Below are positions 52,499 through 61,390 of a DNA stretch of 64,000 nt, in pieces. Location of the stretch: the NCBI GenBank assembly GCA_034933285.1, contig JAYFNT010000002.1, forward strand, positions 1 through 64,000. The letters run 5' to 3'. Source of the DNA: RPRC01 sp034933285 (GTDB lineage: Bacteria > Desulfobacterota > Desulfuromonadia > Geobacterales > Geobacteraceae). The notes below the pieces were generated by a model that saw nothing but the letters and a program-made list of their open reading frames with translations, did no database searches and had not been told where the DNA came from. The position numbers and the translations under genes were made by a program. Within the stretch, counting starts at the first letter, position 1; each line of letters opens with the position of its first letter.

Positions 52499-53662
52499 CT
52501 ACAGCGCCTCTTTGAAAATACGTTTCAGATCTTCCAACTTGATTTTGCGGGGGTTGAAGAAGCAGCACAGATCCTTGATGGCATTGTCGGCCAGCCGCTC
52601 GACATCACTTTCCTGAACGCCGATTTCCCCCAGTCCGGCAGGGATGCCGACATCTTTGGACAGCTTCCTGATGGCTTCGATACCCTTTTCACCAGCTTCC
52701 ATGGTTGACAGACCGTCGGTGTTGACTCCCATGGCAACAGCGACATCGGCGAACTTCTGGGGGCATGCGATAAGATTGAAGGCACACCCATGGGGCAGCA
52801 GGATGGCGTTGCAGACTCCATGCGGTTTGTTCAAAAGGGCTCCAGGTTGGTGCGCCATTGCATGGACGATTCCGACGCCGGCGTTGTTGAATGCCGCGCC
52901 GGCCATGTATTCCGCATATGCCATTTTGTCACGTGCTGCGAGGTTTTCGCCATTGGCCACTGCCTGCGGCAGCCATTCGACAATCAGCTTGATCGCTCCA
53001 AGAGCCAATGAATCGGTTACCGGATTGGCGAGATTCGCCACATACGCTTCTATGGCGTGAGTCAGGGCGTCCATACCGGTGGCGGCAGTCAACGCAGCCG
53101 GCAGCCCGACCATCATGGCCGGGTCGTTAATGGCAACAGTCGGGGTAATCCTTGCCGACGCAACAATCATCTTCACGTGGATATCGGTGTTGGTGATAAC
53201 GGCAAAGCTGGTTACTTCGCTGCCGGTCCCGGCAGTAGTGTTGATGGCGATGAACGGCGGCAGCGGATTCGCGAATGTGTCGATTCCCGCGAAATCGCGT
53301 ATGTCGCCGTCATTGTTCGCCATGACCCCGATCCCCTTGGTGCAGTCGTGAGAGCTGCCGCCGCCGAGGCTCACCAGTATGTTGCAGCCGTTTTCCTTGT
53401 ATGCTTTCACTCCCTTCCTGACATTAAGATCGGTCGGGTTGGGTTCGGCTCCACTGAATACCACCGCCTCAACGCCATCGGCCTTGAGCAGTTCCACTAT
53501 CTGATTGGCTATGCCAAGATCGAAAAGTCCCTTATCGGTAACGATCAAAGCCTTTGTGCCGCCGAGAAATTTTGCGGTTGCGCCAAGCTGTTTCACTGCG
53601 CCTACGCCCATCTTGCTCACCGACGGAATGAGGAAATTGAAAACCTGGTCAGCTAATGCCAT
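52499..53662 (-). CDS. Iron-dependent alcohol dehydrogenase
   Basis: The 387-residue protein has the NAD site LGGGSSHDCTKG and metal-binding region NDPAMMVGLPAALTAATGMD, then ALTHAIEAYV and GIVHAMAHQPGALLNKPHG. These supply the Asp and three His ligands of group III Fe-ADH. The ATG at 53662 has AAAGGAGG upstream; the frame extends further but that part overlaps the sigma-54 leader. Substrate could be ethanol or longer alcohols. First gene of the leftward set under a sigma-54 promoter. Confidence 0.93.
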   Translation of the reverse strand: MALADQVFNFLIPSVSKMGVGAVKQLGATAKFLGGTKALIVTDKGLFDLGIANQIVELLKADGVEAVVFSGAEPNPTDLNVRKGVKAYKENGCNILVSLGGGSSHDCTKGIGVMANNDGDIRDFAGIDTFANPLPPFIAINTTAGTGSEVTSFAVITNTDIHVKMIVASARITPTVAINDPAMMVGLPAALTAATGMDALTHAIEAYVANLANPVTDSLALGAIKLIVEWLPQAVANGENLAARDKMAYAEYMAGAAFNNAGVGIVHAMAHQPGALLNKPHGVCNAILLPHGCAFNLIACPQKFADVAVAMGVNTDGLSTMEAGEKGIEAIRKLSKDVGIPAGLGEIGVQESDVERLADNAIKDLCCFFNPRKIKLEDLKRIFKEAL

Positions 53663-54387
53663 GAGTACATCCTCCTTTGGTTTTTGTAGTGTTAAATCCT
53701 GAATCGTCCAAGTATGCTGCCCGCTTTCGAAGTAGAACCAGGTGCTTGATCGTTTCTGCGCCACCTCCCTTCTCCAGACAATGTTGATGCAAAGCGACCG
53801 GAACACACGAAATCGGTACAGTAGTGCTGGCTGAAACATATGAGCAGAGAACGTGCCGAATCACGAGTGATTGAAAATATTCATATTATCGTGTAGTTAG
53901 CGCGCTGAACGGTACTTCCCGGGGAATTGAAGGGTGTAAACAAAATTACAGGTGGGAATGTCATGCAAGAGAAACCAGGAGTAATGGCGTGTTTCAGGAG
54001 CTGTCTAAGATAATGACAGGCGCAGCTTGTGACTGAACAGCGCAATAAAGCACCTGTCTGCTTTGTTATTACTCTTTAATATATCTCGAGTTTGACGCTA
54101 ATCCGGCCGGCTAACACAAGGCAAAGCCGGGTTTCGCGTGAAAACAAATGGAATAACTGTATTGCCTCTCGACTGAGCGGACAAGAAAACTCAGTGAATA
54201 CATGAAGCCGATTCTTCTGATGACAACGACTCAACCATTTCACTTTATTTTTTTGAGTAATTTATGTACCTTCTGTTTATCCGAGAAGGTTGGTTTGAAA
54301 ATATAATAAGATCTTGAGCTCGATAGCGTATTGGCACTTTTCCCGGGCAGATTTCCGCGTGACGCTTTTTATAAAGGGAGAGCTTGT
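53663..54387. other. Divergent control region between adh and the second histidine kinase
   Basis: No gene is apparent. It holds the sigma-54 promoter for adh (53841-53860), a long adh leader, the dyad CTGTC/GACAG (54001-54019) about 150 bases upstream of that promoter as a possible enhancer site, and an AT-rich stretch with TATAAT near 54300 for the kinase. Confidence 0.55.
53841..53860 (-). promoter_or_regulatory. Candidate sigma-54 promoter of the alcohol dehydrogenase operon
   Basis: On the minus strand CGGCACGTTCTCTGC has GG and GC ten bases apart (plus-strand CC at 53856-53857, GC at 53844-53845) and a GGCACG -24 core. The start would be near 53832, leaving a 170-base leader before the adh ATG. 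Confidence 0.6.
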
Positions 54388-56049
54388 ATGAAGCTTGCCA
54401 AGGCAAGACGCAAACTGAACAACAATGCGGTTTCCTTGCCCAAAAAACTTGTCGGTTACTACCGTAACATTCGTGGTTGGAGACATGTGGAAACTGCGCT
54501 CCGTGATGCGAACCAATTGCTCGAAGCGATTATAGACGCATCTCCTTTGGCCATTATCGCTCTGGACAAACAAGGCCTGGTCAACCTCTGGAATCCGGCA
54601 GCGGAGAGAATGTTTGGCTGGACAAAGGAGGAAGTGCTCGGTAAACCCTATCCGATTGTATCTGCGGACATGCGCTGGGAATTGCTTGACAACATGTCAC
54701 GCCTGAACGAAGGTGAACTCCGAAGCTGCAAGGAAACCATCCGCCAGCATAAGGGCGGGAGACTTATTGATGTCAGCATTTCAATTGCGTCCATGCTGGA
54801 CTCTACGGGCGCAACTATTGGATATGTTGTTATCATAGCTGACATAACCGAGCGGAAGCGTGCGGAACAGGCCTTGCAGGAATCAGCGGCAAATTACAGA
54901 ACTATTTTTGATGCAGCTAACGATGCGATATTCGTTGTTGAGGGGGAAGACTGCAAAATACTGGATGTGAACCAGAAAATGTGCGAGATGTACGAGTACT
55001 CGCGCGAAGAAGCGCTCAAGCACAATTTGGGAGAGTTGAGCGCAGGCTGTCCTCCCTATTCCCAGGCAGAAGTTCTGCTGCATATCCATCGGGTTGCGTT
55101 TTCCGGACAGTCGTATCTATTAGAATGGCTTGCAAAAACCAGTTCGGGCCGCCTCTTCTGGATAGAAGTAAACGTTAAGGGAGCAATAATCGGGGGCAGG
55201 AAAAGGGTGTTGATTGTCGCCAGAGACATCAGGGAACGCAAGAAAGCGGAAGAAGAAAACAAGAAAATGCAGGAAACGCTCCTGCAGGCAAGCAAACTGG
55301 CTGCTATCGGTACCCTGGCTTCAGGAATTGCCCACGAAATAAACAATCCGAACAACTTCATTCTTTCAAATTCTCATTTCCTTTCGGAAACCTGGCCTGC
55401 CATCAGCCGAACCCTCAAAAGGCATATCAAGGATAAAGGAGACTTCCCTGTCTGCAAACTGCCTTACTCCGAGGTGGACAGTCTCATCCCTAAGATGATC
55501 AATGGCATCACCGAAGGGGCGCACCGCATCAAGACCATTGTTGCCGGTCTCAAGGATTTTGCCCGTCAGGAAAAGACCGAGCTGAACCAGAAAGTGGACG
55601 TCAACAAAGTCATCGAGGCGGCCCTGACCATGCTGCAGAACAAAATAAAGAAACACACAGACTACTTTAACTGCAGCCTGGGTGAAAATATTCCCCCGGT
55701 GCAGGGAAGCTTCCGCAAACTGGAACAGGTTATCGTCAATTTGTTGGTGAACGCCCTCGAGTCACTACCGAGCAAGGAATCCGCGATTGACATCTCGACA
55801 TCTTACATCAAGCAACTCAATCAGGTCCTGATTAATGTGCGGGATGAGGGAGTCGGCATGACAGAGGAGCTGCAAAAGACAATCTTTGACCCATTTTTTA
55901 CAACCAAGCTTGACACCGGAGGAACCGGCCTTGGCCTGTCCATCTGTTTCACTATTGTAAAGAAACACAACGGCACCATTGAATGTTTTTCCTTGCCAGG
56001 CAATGGCACGACATTTCTAGTGAAAATTCCGGCATTGAAAGGCCAATAA
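54388..56049 (+). CDS. PAS-PAS histidine kinase (second of two related kinases)
   Basis: The 553-residue protein has two PAS domains (about 40-155 and 165-285), the H-box LASGIAHEINNPNNFIL (His about 316), and an HATPase domain with N-box VIVNLLVNAL, RDEGVGMTEE and DTGGTGLGLS. No membrane helices are seen. The kinase core closely follows the one at 44161 (same H-box and following SHFLSETWPAISR against AQFLAEVWPTLSR). The response regulator starts 18 bases downstream, so this is its cognate kinase. The ATG at 54388 has GGGAGAG upstream. Confidence 0.93.
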   Translation: MKLAKARRKLNNNAVSLPKKLVGYYRNIRGWRHVETALRDANQLLEAIIDASPLAIIALDKQGLVNLWNPAAERMFGWTKEEVLGKPYPIVSADMRWELLDNMSRLNEGELRSCKETIRQHKGGRLIDVSISIASMLDSTGATIGYVVIIADITERKRAEQALQESAANYRTIFDAANDAIFVVEGEDCKILDVNQKMCEMYEYSREEALKHNLGELSAGCPPYSQAEVLLHIHRVAFSGQSYLLEWLAKTSSGRLFWIEVNVKGAIIGGRKRVLIVARDIRERKKAEEENKKMQETLLQASKLAAIGTLASGIAHEINNPNNFILSNSHFLSETWPAISRTLKRHIKDKGDFPVCKLPYSEVDSLIPKMINGITEGAHRIKTIVAGLKDFARQEKTELNQKVDVNKVIEAALTMLQNKIKKHTDYFNCSLGENIPPVQGSFRKLEQVIVNLLVNALESLPSKESAIDISTSYIKQLNQVLINVRDEGVGMTEELQKTIFDPFFTTKLDTGGTGLGLSICFTIVKKHNGTIECFSLPGNGTTFLVKIPALKGQ

Positions 56050-56067
56050 AAATGGAGATTACATTTT

Positions 56068-57486
56068 ATGATGAATGAAAATGCTCTTCCGATCCTGTTG
56101 GTTGACGATGAACAGCACATTCTGCTTTCATCAAAATCCCTGCTTCGTCTGGCCGGAATGCATGAAGTAAGGACCATCGATGACAGTCGCCAGGTATTGC
56201 CGCTTTTGCAGGCGGAAAACGTAAGCGTCATCGTTCTTGACCTTCTCATGCCCTACGTATCCGGCAGGGAGCTGCTCAACAACATTCGTCGCGACTACCC
56301 GCAAATCCCGGTAATAGTCATGACTGCGTCTGACGAGGTGGAAATTGCTGTTGAATGCATGAAAGTCGGCGCTTTCGACTACCTGGTAAAGCCGGTGGAA
56401 AATTCCCGCCTGATCTCGTCCGTCAAACGGGCGCTGGAAATCCGTGACCTGAAAAACCAGGTGACACAATTGCGGGAACAGCTGCTCAGCAACAGGATCA
56501 AGCACCCTGCCGCTTTTTCATCCATCATTTCAGCCAGCCCTAAAATGCTGTCCATGTTTCAGTATTGTGAAGTCATCGCCCCATCGCAACTGCCGGTCAT
56601 CATCACCGGTGAGACAGGTGTCGGAAAGGAATTGGTGGCCAGGGCGATTCATGACTTGAGCGGTGTGCGCGGGAAGTTTGTACCGGTAAATGTTGCCGGA
56701 CTTGACGACAATATGTTTTCCGATACGCTTTTCGGCCACAGGAAAGGCGCCTTTACCGGTGCTGACCAGGCGCGCAGCGGCCTCATTGCGAAAGCTGCCG
56801 GCGGAACCCTTTTTCTCGATGAAATCGGCGACCTGACGGAAATCTCGCAGATGAAGCTATTGCGCCTGCTGCAGGAGCAGGAATATTATCCAGTTGGCGA
56901 AGATTCCGCATTGACCAGCGATGCCAGGATTATCGTGGCAACGAACAAGGACCTGCGTGAACAGACAACAAAAGGGAAGTTCCGCAATGATCTTTACTTT
57001 CGCCTGTGCACTCACCAGGTGCATATTCCCCCTTTGCGGGAGCGCCTCGAAGACATCCCTTTGCTGCTGGAATATTTCATTGAGCAAACGGCCCGTGACC
57101 TGAAAAAGAAGAAACCGACCTATAATGATGAGTTGGTAACCCTGCTCAAAGCGTATGATTTCCCTGGAAATGTGCGGGAGTTGAAAGCAATGGCTTCCGA
57201 TGCAGTGGTTCGCCACCGGTCCGGCTTGCTTCCCCAGGAACGGTTCAGGGAGGTTATCGGCAATTGCCCGGCTTCTCCCGATGCCGGTTCTAAGCTTGCC
57301 GAAACAGTGGTGGGAGTGCTCCAGGGAGCTCTGCAGCGCCTTCCAAGGTTGAGCGAGGTTGAAGATTATCTTATCAAGGAAGCAATGGTGCAGTCCAGAG
57401 ACAATCAAGGCGTAGCCGCCTGTTTGCTCGGCATTACCCGGCAGACTCTCAACAAGAGGCTGCAGAAAGCCAAAGCCAGAGAGTAG
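56068..57486 (+). CDS. NtrC-family sigma-54-dependent response regulator
   Basis: The 472-residue protein has a receiver domain (1-120; LVDDEQH acidic pocket, phospho-Asp about 58 in IVLDLLMP, KPV), an AAA+ domain (about 145-375; Walker A GETGVGKE, GAFTGA, FLDEIGDLTE) and a Fis-type helix-turn-helix (VAACLLGITRQTLNKRLQ). It is paired with the kinase upstream. With two sigma-54 promoters and the metabolic genes nearby, it very likely activates the aldehyde/alcohol operons. A terminator follows at 57527. Confidence 0.95.
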   Translation: MMNENALPILLVDDEQHILLSSKSLLRLAGMHEVRTIDDSRQVLPLLQAENVSVIVLDLLMPYVSGRELLNNIRRDYPQIPVIVMTASDEVEIAVECMKVGAFDYLVKPVENSRLISSVKRALEIRDLKNQVTQLREQLLSNRIKHPAAFSSIISASPKMLSMFQYCEVIAPSQLPVIITGETGVGKELVARAIHDLSGVRGKFVPVNVAGLDDNMFSDTLFGHRKGAFTGADQARSGLIAKAAGGTLFLDEIGDLTEISQMKLLRLLQEQEYYPVGEDSALTSDARIIVATNKDLREQTTKGKFRNDLYFRLCTHQVHIPPLRERLEDIPLLLEYFIEQTARDLKKKKPTYNDELVTLLKAYDFPGNVRELKAMASDAVVRHRSGLLPQERFREVIGNCPASPDAGSKLAETVVGVLQGALQRLPRLSEVEDYLIKEAMVQSRDNQGVAACLLGITRQTLNKRLQKAKARE

Positions 57487-57526
57487 CAGCCGGCATCACG
57501 GCCGGATACATATTCGCGTCGCATCG

Positions 57527-57554
57527 AAAAAAGCCCGTTCCCCGGGCTTTTTTT
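57527..57554 (+). terminator. Intrinsic terminator after the response regulator
   Basis: AAGCCCG and CGGGCTT form a 7-bp stem on loop TTCCC, flanked by A-runs and followed by TTTTTTT. Confidence 0.85.
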
Positions 57555-57744
57555 GCGCAGGTCCCGGCTTCATATCTTAAGCTTCCCCTGAAATGAGGCA
57601 TGTCAAAAGTAGCGCTCTCTACGCTCTTGCTCGAAAGAACAAAGGAGATTGTGTCGTTAATGCCTATGCAAGCAATGCCTGGTTCCATTTCTGGATAGAC
57701 AAATTGCATTCGCCAATGTGCTTATATTGTGCTTAAAAAACGAA

Positions 57745-57776
57745 CAAGGGCTTACATGAAATCATGTAAGCCCTTG
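57745..57776 (-). terminator. Displaced original tRNA-Ala terminator
   Basis: CAAGGGCTTACATGA and TCATGTAAGCCCTTG form a 15-bp perfect inverted repeat, followed on the minus strand by TTCGTTTTTT. It directly follows the displaced tRNA 3' end (attL), so it is the tRNA terminator from before integration. Confidence 0.7.
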
Positions 57777-57829
57777 TTTTTATTGGTGGAGATGAACGGG
57801 ATCGAACCGTCGACCTATGCGTTGCGAAC
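57774..57829. repeat. attL: 56-bp direct repeat of the tRNA-Ala 3' half
   Basis: The copy contains the 3' half of tRNA-Ala (anticodon loop to CCA on the minus strand), matching 62409-62464 at all but three clustered positions (T-loop TTCGATC here, TTCAAGC there). The far copy keeps an intact tRNA. The repeats mark the ends of an integrated element. Confidence 0.9.
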
Positions 57830-57871
57830 AAACAAATAATACTTTTCCAGGCTTGTTCATGAATTTCCGAT

Positions 57872-58011
57872 ATGTATCCTCATAAACGCATAAGCCCTTG
57901 ACAATAGGCTTTTTACCGGTTATATTGTGTTTCACGTTGTTCGCAATGTTTTCAGTCTAACCCACGAAATAGAGGATACATGAGGGGATACATGGCGTTT
58001 ATGTATCCTCT
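57872..58011. repeat. Cluster of GGATACAT motifs, candidate integrase arm sites (left end)
   Basis: ATGTATCCTC at 57872-57881, AGAGGATACAT at 57971-57981, GGATACAT at 57986-57993 and ATGTATCCTCT at 58001-58011 lie just inside attL and before the integrase. Two further copies lie just inside the other end. The distribution fits arm-type binding sites for the integrase. Confidence 0.55.
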
Positions 58012-58033
58012 GAAAAAAAAAGGGGGGGGCAAG

Positions 58034-59335
58034 ATGCAAAAGGGAAAGCAATTTACTGACAAGGATATTAAGAGCTGGAAGCCCACCGAGAAGGAATACT
58101 GGAAGCGTGAGGGGCAAGGTTTTGGTATCCGTGTCCTTCCTTCCGGAGGAAAGATTTGGTATTACGTGTACACTTTTGAAGGCCGAAAACGGTACATGCG
58201 CTTAGGTGACGGGAGTTATCCGGATGTATCCCTTAAAGAGGCCCGTAGGTTATACTCCATTGCCAGGGTAAAGGTTAGCAACGGAATGGACCCGCTTGCA
58301 GAGAAACAACAGGAGAAGGAAGAGCGCCGCAAGGCTCCCACTGTAGCGGACCTGATTGAAGAATACATAGAGAAGCATGCTAAGCCAAACAAGAAAACAT
58401 GGGAGGAAGACCAGCGTTGTCTTGAAAAGGAAGTTTTGCCACTTTGGGGGCAGCGCAAGGCGGCTGATATAAAGAAGCGTGATGTTGTGCTCTTACTTGA
58501 GGGCATTGTTGAACGTGGTGCGTCTGTCATGGCTAATAATACGTTTGAAAAGGTCCGCAAGATGTTTAACTTTGCGGTAGAGCGGGACATATTGCCTTTC
58601 ACGCCCTGTTATGGGGTTAAGAAGCCAACAAAGAAGGAAAATAAAGACCGGGTATTGTCAGACAATGAAATTGTCACTGCCTGGAATGCTCTTGACTCAG
58701 CGGCTATGAGTGATGAAATCAAGAGAGCCTTGAAGCTAATCCTTGTAACGGCTCAGAGGCCGGGAGAAGTAATAGGTATGCACTCAAGCGAGATAGAGGG
58801 GGATTGGTGGACTGTTCCAATAGAACGGGCGAAGAACGGAAGGACGCACCGGGTTTTTCTGACTGCTACCGCTAAGGCTCTTATCGGAAATAAAGAAGGC
58901 TATATTTTTGAATCACCACGAATGCGCACCCTTCCATCCGGAGAAGAGGTAAGCCAGCCGATGAATGTTAACGCTGTTGCCTATGCTGTAAGACGTAACT
59001 TTGAAGAGTCCACGGGAGAGGGGAAAGGAGTAGCCAAGTCAACCGTACTTAACCGAGACGGGCATGCTGATAAGAAGACTGTTATGGAATCATGGACGCC
59101 GCATGATCTGAGACGGACGGCAGCAACTAACTTGTCCGCCCTTGCGTACTCTGATGAAGTCATAGACGCTGTTCTGAATCACGTTAAGAAGGGCGTGATT
59201 GCAATATATAACCGGCACCGTTACGACAGGGAGAAACAGGCAGCCCTTGAAGCATGGGAACGGAAGCTAACTAGCATTGTTTCCGGGAAGCAATCCGGGA
59301 CCGTAATACCAATACACGTGGGAGGAAAAAGATGA
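58034..59335 (+). CDS. int: Tyrosine recombinase/integrase (P4-type)
   Basis: The 433-residue protein has an N-terminal arm-binding DUF4102-like domain (FTDKDIKSWKPTEKEYW, then GGKIWYYVYTFEGRKRYMRL), a core-binding SAM-like domain (about 90-190), and a catalytic domain with R in TAQRPGEVIG, HxxR in TPHDLRRTAAT, and the nucleophile region NHVKKGVIAIYNRHRYD. G-rich sequence precedes the ATG at 58034. It lies directly inside attL, as expected for a tRNA-targeting integrase. Its frame can be extended to 57980, overlapping the arm sites. Confidence 0.93.
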   Translation: MQKGKQFTDKDIKSWKPTEKEYWKREGQGFGIRVLPSGGKIWYYVYTFEGRKRYMRLGDGSYPDVSLKEARRLYSIARVKVSNGMDPLAEKQQEKEERRKAPTVADLIEEYIEKHAKPNKKTWEEDQRCLEKEVLPLWGQRKAADIKKRDVVLLLEGIVERGASVMANNTFEKVRKMFNFAVERDILPFTPCYGVKKPTKKENKDRVLSDNEIVTAWNALDSAAMSDEIKRALKLILVTAQRPGEVIGMHSSEIEGDWWTVPIERAKNGRTHRVFLTATAKALIGNKEGYIFESPRMRTLPSGEEVSQPMNVNAVAYAVRRNFEESTGEGKGVAKSTVLNRDGHADKKTVMESWTPHDLRRTAATNLSALAYSDEVIDAVLNHVKKGVIAIYNRHRYDREKQAALEAWERKLTSIVSGKQSGTVIPIHVGGKR

Positions 59336-59571
59336 TTGCAACCTTGAGAGAACATCCAAGGAAGTACGGCTTTGACACGGAACGGATAGAGCGACTAAGG
59401 CGGGCAGCCTTCGGCAAGCCTGATCCGATTGCTAATCTTACCTTACGTGAAGAAATTCAAGAGCTTTACGGTATCAACATCCGAATGATAAGGGCGCTAA
59501 AGCAAGCGCTGGGGGTGCCTATCCTAGACGCCCCGCCACCCTTCCCGGTTCATCCGTCGAGAAACGCCTAG
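59332..59571 (+). CDS. Small basic protein coupled to the integrase
   Basis: The ATG overlaps the integrase stop (ATGATT). The 79-residue product has a basic, helical start (REHPRKYGFDTERIERLRRA) and a possible helix-turn-helix-like segment (LREEIQELYGINIRMIRAL). It may be an excision or control factor. No family is recognised. Confidence 0.6.
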   Translation: MIATLREHPRKYGFDTERIERLRRAAFGKPDPIANLTLREEIQELYGINIRMIRALKQALGVPILDAPPPFPVHPSRNA

Positions 59572-59594
59572 CAATTCCCGATAGCCCTTGCCCG

Positions 59595-59622
59595 CCCTGG
59601 TCAGGGGCTTTTTGTGTCTGCA
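59595..59622 (+). terminator. Intrinsic terminator after the integrase operon
   Basis: GCCCTGGTCAGGGGC forms a short stem followed by TTTTTGTGT. Confidence 0.55.
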
Positions 59623-59878
59623 TTTCAAAATTCTGCCTTCAAATTTGCCCCCAGCGCCGTTTTTCTTGAATGGCCCTTTTTCCAGTATTCCCCAACACGG
59701 CCCCGCCCTGAAATTTTGGAATTTCCAGGGATGATTGAACGGCCTTCTATTCCTGCATCTGTCTGTTTTCCCTTCTCACTCCTGCCGTTAGTCTCACACG
59801 TGAGACGATATGGAACATGCTGAATTAACCCTCACTCTCAGAGAACAATAGCGCAAGATGCGAACAAAGGAGAAACAA

Positions 59879-60058
59879 ATGCACCCAGTATTCTTGAAAA
59901 GAGCAGAAGTGGTGAAACTTGTAGGGCTTGGATACACAACTATTTACAGGCTGGAACAGGCGGGCAAGTTCCCTGCCAGGAAACAACTATCAGCGGGCCG
60001 TGTCGGCTGGTTGCAGTCAGAGGTAACGGCCTGGATTGAATCCCGTATGGCTGCATAA
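59879..60058 (+). CDS. AlpA-type helix-turn-helix regulator
   Basis: The 59-residue protein (MHPVFLKRAEVVKLVGLGYT, then TIYRLEQAGKFPARKQLSAG and VGWLQSEVTAWIESR) fits the AlpA/MerR-like fold of excisionase-type activators on satellite and P4-like elements. AAAGGAG precedes the ATG at 59879. It likely controls integrase expression or excision. Confidence 0.8.
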   Translation: MHPVFLKRAEVVKLVGLGYTTIYRLEQAGKFPARKQLSAGRVGWLQSEVTAWIESRMAA

Positions 60059-60593
60059 AGGATGGCTCCTGGTTCGTCTATCTTTCTGAAGATGCCAGGA
60101 GATAAACATCATATAATCAGTGAGTTGCGAGAGACATGGTAGTGGGCGAGTAATTAACCCTCGTCTTGGGGGTAAAGGGGGTAAGGGTATCCCTAGAGAG
60201 AGAGGGATAGTAGAGCTGTAGCGTCCTTTCGGTATCGGGAATCAGTAAGTAAGAGAACCTATGGCGACCTTAAGGCATGTAGCGCCTAGCACGTGATATG
60301 GTTTCCTCCTTCCTTTTTCCATATCCTGTATCAAGAGTGCACGATACGAGCAATACGCTCCTGCCGGGAGGCTTCCTAGTCAATAGGCCGTACTTGGGAT
60401 TCCTTGTCGTCAAGTAGCGCTAATTCAAGGCTTTGGGAATTAACCCTCTCTATTAGTACAGAGCGAGCCAGTAGAACCAGTAGAACCAATATAAAAAGAA
60501 AGAATAATAAAGAACCAGTAGAACTAGGCGCTACGATGGCGAGGGCTCGCTCATAAACAAATCTGTGGAGTTCAAACAGCAGAAAGGGAATCA
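60059..60593. other. Intergenic region inside the element with repeats and dyads
   Basis: No gene is apparent. It contains the dyad TATCCCT/AGGGATA (near 60189-60211), the inverted repeat GATATGG/CCATATC (near 60296-60327), and three copies of CCAGTAGAA (60468-60476, 60477-60485, 60515-60523). The direct repeats recall small iterons, but no replication protein gene is present. Confidence 0.5.
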
Positions 60594-61001
60594 ATGGAAG
60601 ACATTCAGGCAATTGAAGGACTTTATGAGGTACGGAAAGATGGTCATATAATTGATGCACGAACAGGCAAAGTACTGAAGCAATACCCAATTAACGGCGG
60701 TAGGAGCCCCCTTTGTGTCAGCATCGAAGGGAAGGATGGAGTAAGAAGGCATGTGCCCGTTAAAAAGCTCCTAGCCCGAGTTGGTGGCGAGTGCAAACCT
60801 TTTGATACTGGCGTTGAGCCAAACCAGCGATTCCTTTGTGAAAACAATCAAACCAGTTACAAGAACGCTACGAATGACGAATTAGTTAAAAGACAGTTAG
60901 GGTTGATAGCTCCCTTGCTGTCTTGTAAGGATGAAGAATACCTTGTGGCTCTGTCTCACCTTCTGAAGGCTGGCCTTGGTAATAGGAAAGTGCCTTGTTG
61001 A
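60594..61001 (+). CDS. NUMOD4-like protein
   Basis: The 135-residue protein starts MEDIQAIEGLYEVRKDGHII, followed by DARTGKVLKQYPINGG and VRRHVPVKKLLARV. This matches the NUMOD4 module found at the N-terminus of HNH homing endonucleases and in phage proteins. The catalytic HNH part is missing; a C-terminal helical domain (about 95-130) replaces it. GGGAA lies ahead of the ATG. Role unknown, possibly DNA binding. Confidence 0.6.
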   Translation: MEDIQAIEGLYEVRKDGHIIDARTGKVLKQYPINGGRSPLCVSIEGKDGVRRHVPVKKLLARVGGECKPFDTGVEPNQRFLCENNQTSYKNATNDELVKRQLGLIAPLLSCKDEEYLVALSHLLKAGLGNRKVPC

Positions 61002-61039
61002 TATTCGTTGTACCTTCTCCGCCTGAGGGCGGTTTAGAT

Positions 61040-61092
61040 AGCCTTGGTTGAGCGGTCCCGTGCGGGTTGCTCCCAAGGCTTTGTTTGTCTTT
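61040..61092 (+). terminator. Intrinsic terminator after the NUMOD4-like gene
   Basis: AGCCTTGG (61040-61047) pairs with CCAAGGCT (61073-61080), with a smaller inner stem, then TTGTTTGTCTTT. Confidence 0.7.
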
Positions 61093-61145
61093 ACCAGGGA
61101 TGACTGCACTTTCCCCGGAAATACACGATTTGAGCGGAGGAATTC

Positions 61146-61388
61146 TTGAGGGTAGGGCTTACCCTTGGAGGCGGTTCTGGAGCGGCACAGCGGGAGGCTC
61201 GGGCGCTCTCAGTGCATATTAACGGAATGAGGACGGGAAGAACGGCACTGCGTATCCGTGAACTTGATCGGGCTGCACTCTTATGCCTGAAATTGAAATC
61301 AATTTGTGCGGGCAGTCCGTCCCGTCCCGCCTGTCCCGTTTCCCCCGTGGGGGAGGGGGTAGGGCGCTCCCTAGATAATAGGAGATAA
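61146..61388 (+). CDS. Possible small basic protein with TTG start
   Basis: The TTG at 61146 has GGAGGAATTC upstream. The 80-residue product is Arg/Ala-rich with a basic middle part (ALRIRELDRAALLCLKL) and a Pro-rich end. Its stop lies two bases before the next start, whose ribosome site (GGAGATAAAG) overlaps its end, so coupling is likely. No family is recognised. Confidence 0.4.
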   Translation: MRVGLTLGGGSGAAQREARALSVHINGMRTGRTALRIRELDRAALLCLKLKSICAGSPSRPACPVSPVGEGVGRSLDNRR

Positions 61389-61390
61389 AG

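Noticed and set aside
54330..54352. TTGGCACTTTTCCCGGGC as a sigma-54 promoter for the second kinase
   Set aside because: GG and GC are 12 bases apart rather than 10.
57783..57829. Second tRNA gene at the left end of the element
   Set aside because: Only the 3' half is present; it is the displaced att site.
59614..59823. 69-codon plus-strand ORF after the integrase operon
   Set aside because: No ribosome site, Phe/Pro-rich unnatural composition, starts within a terminator.
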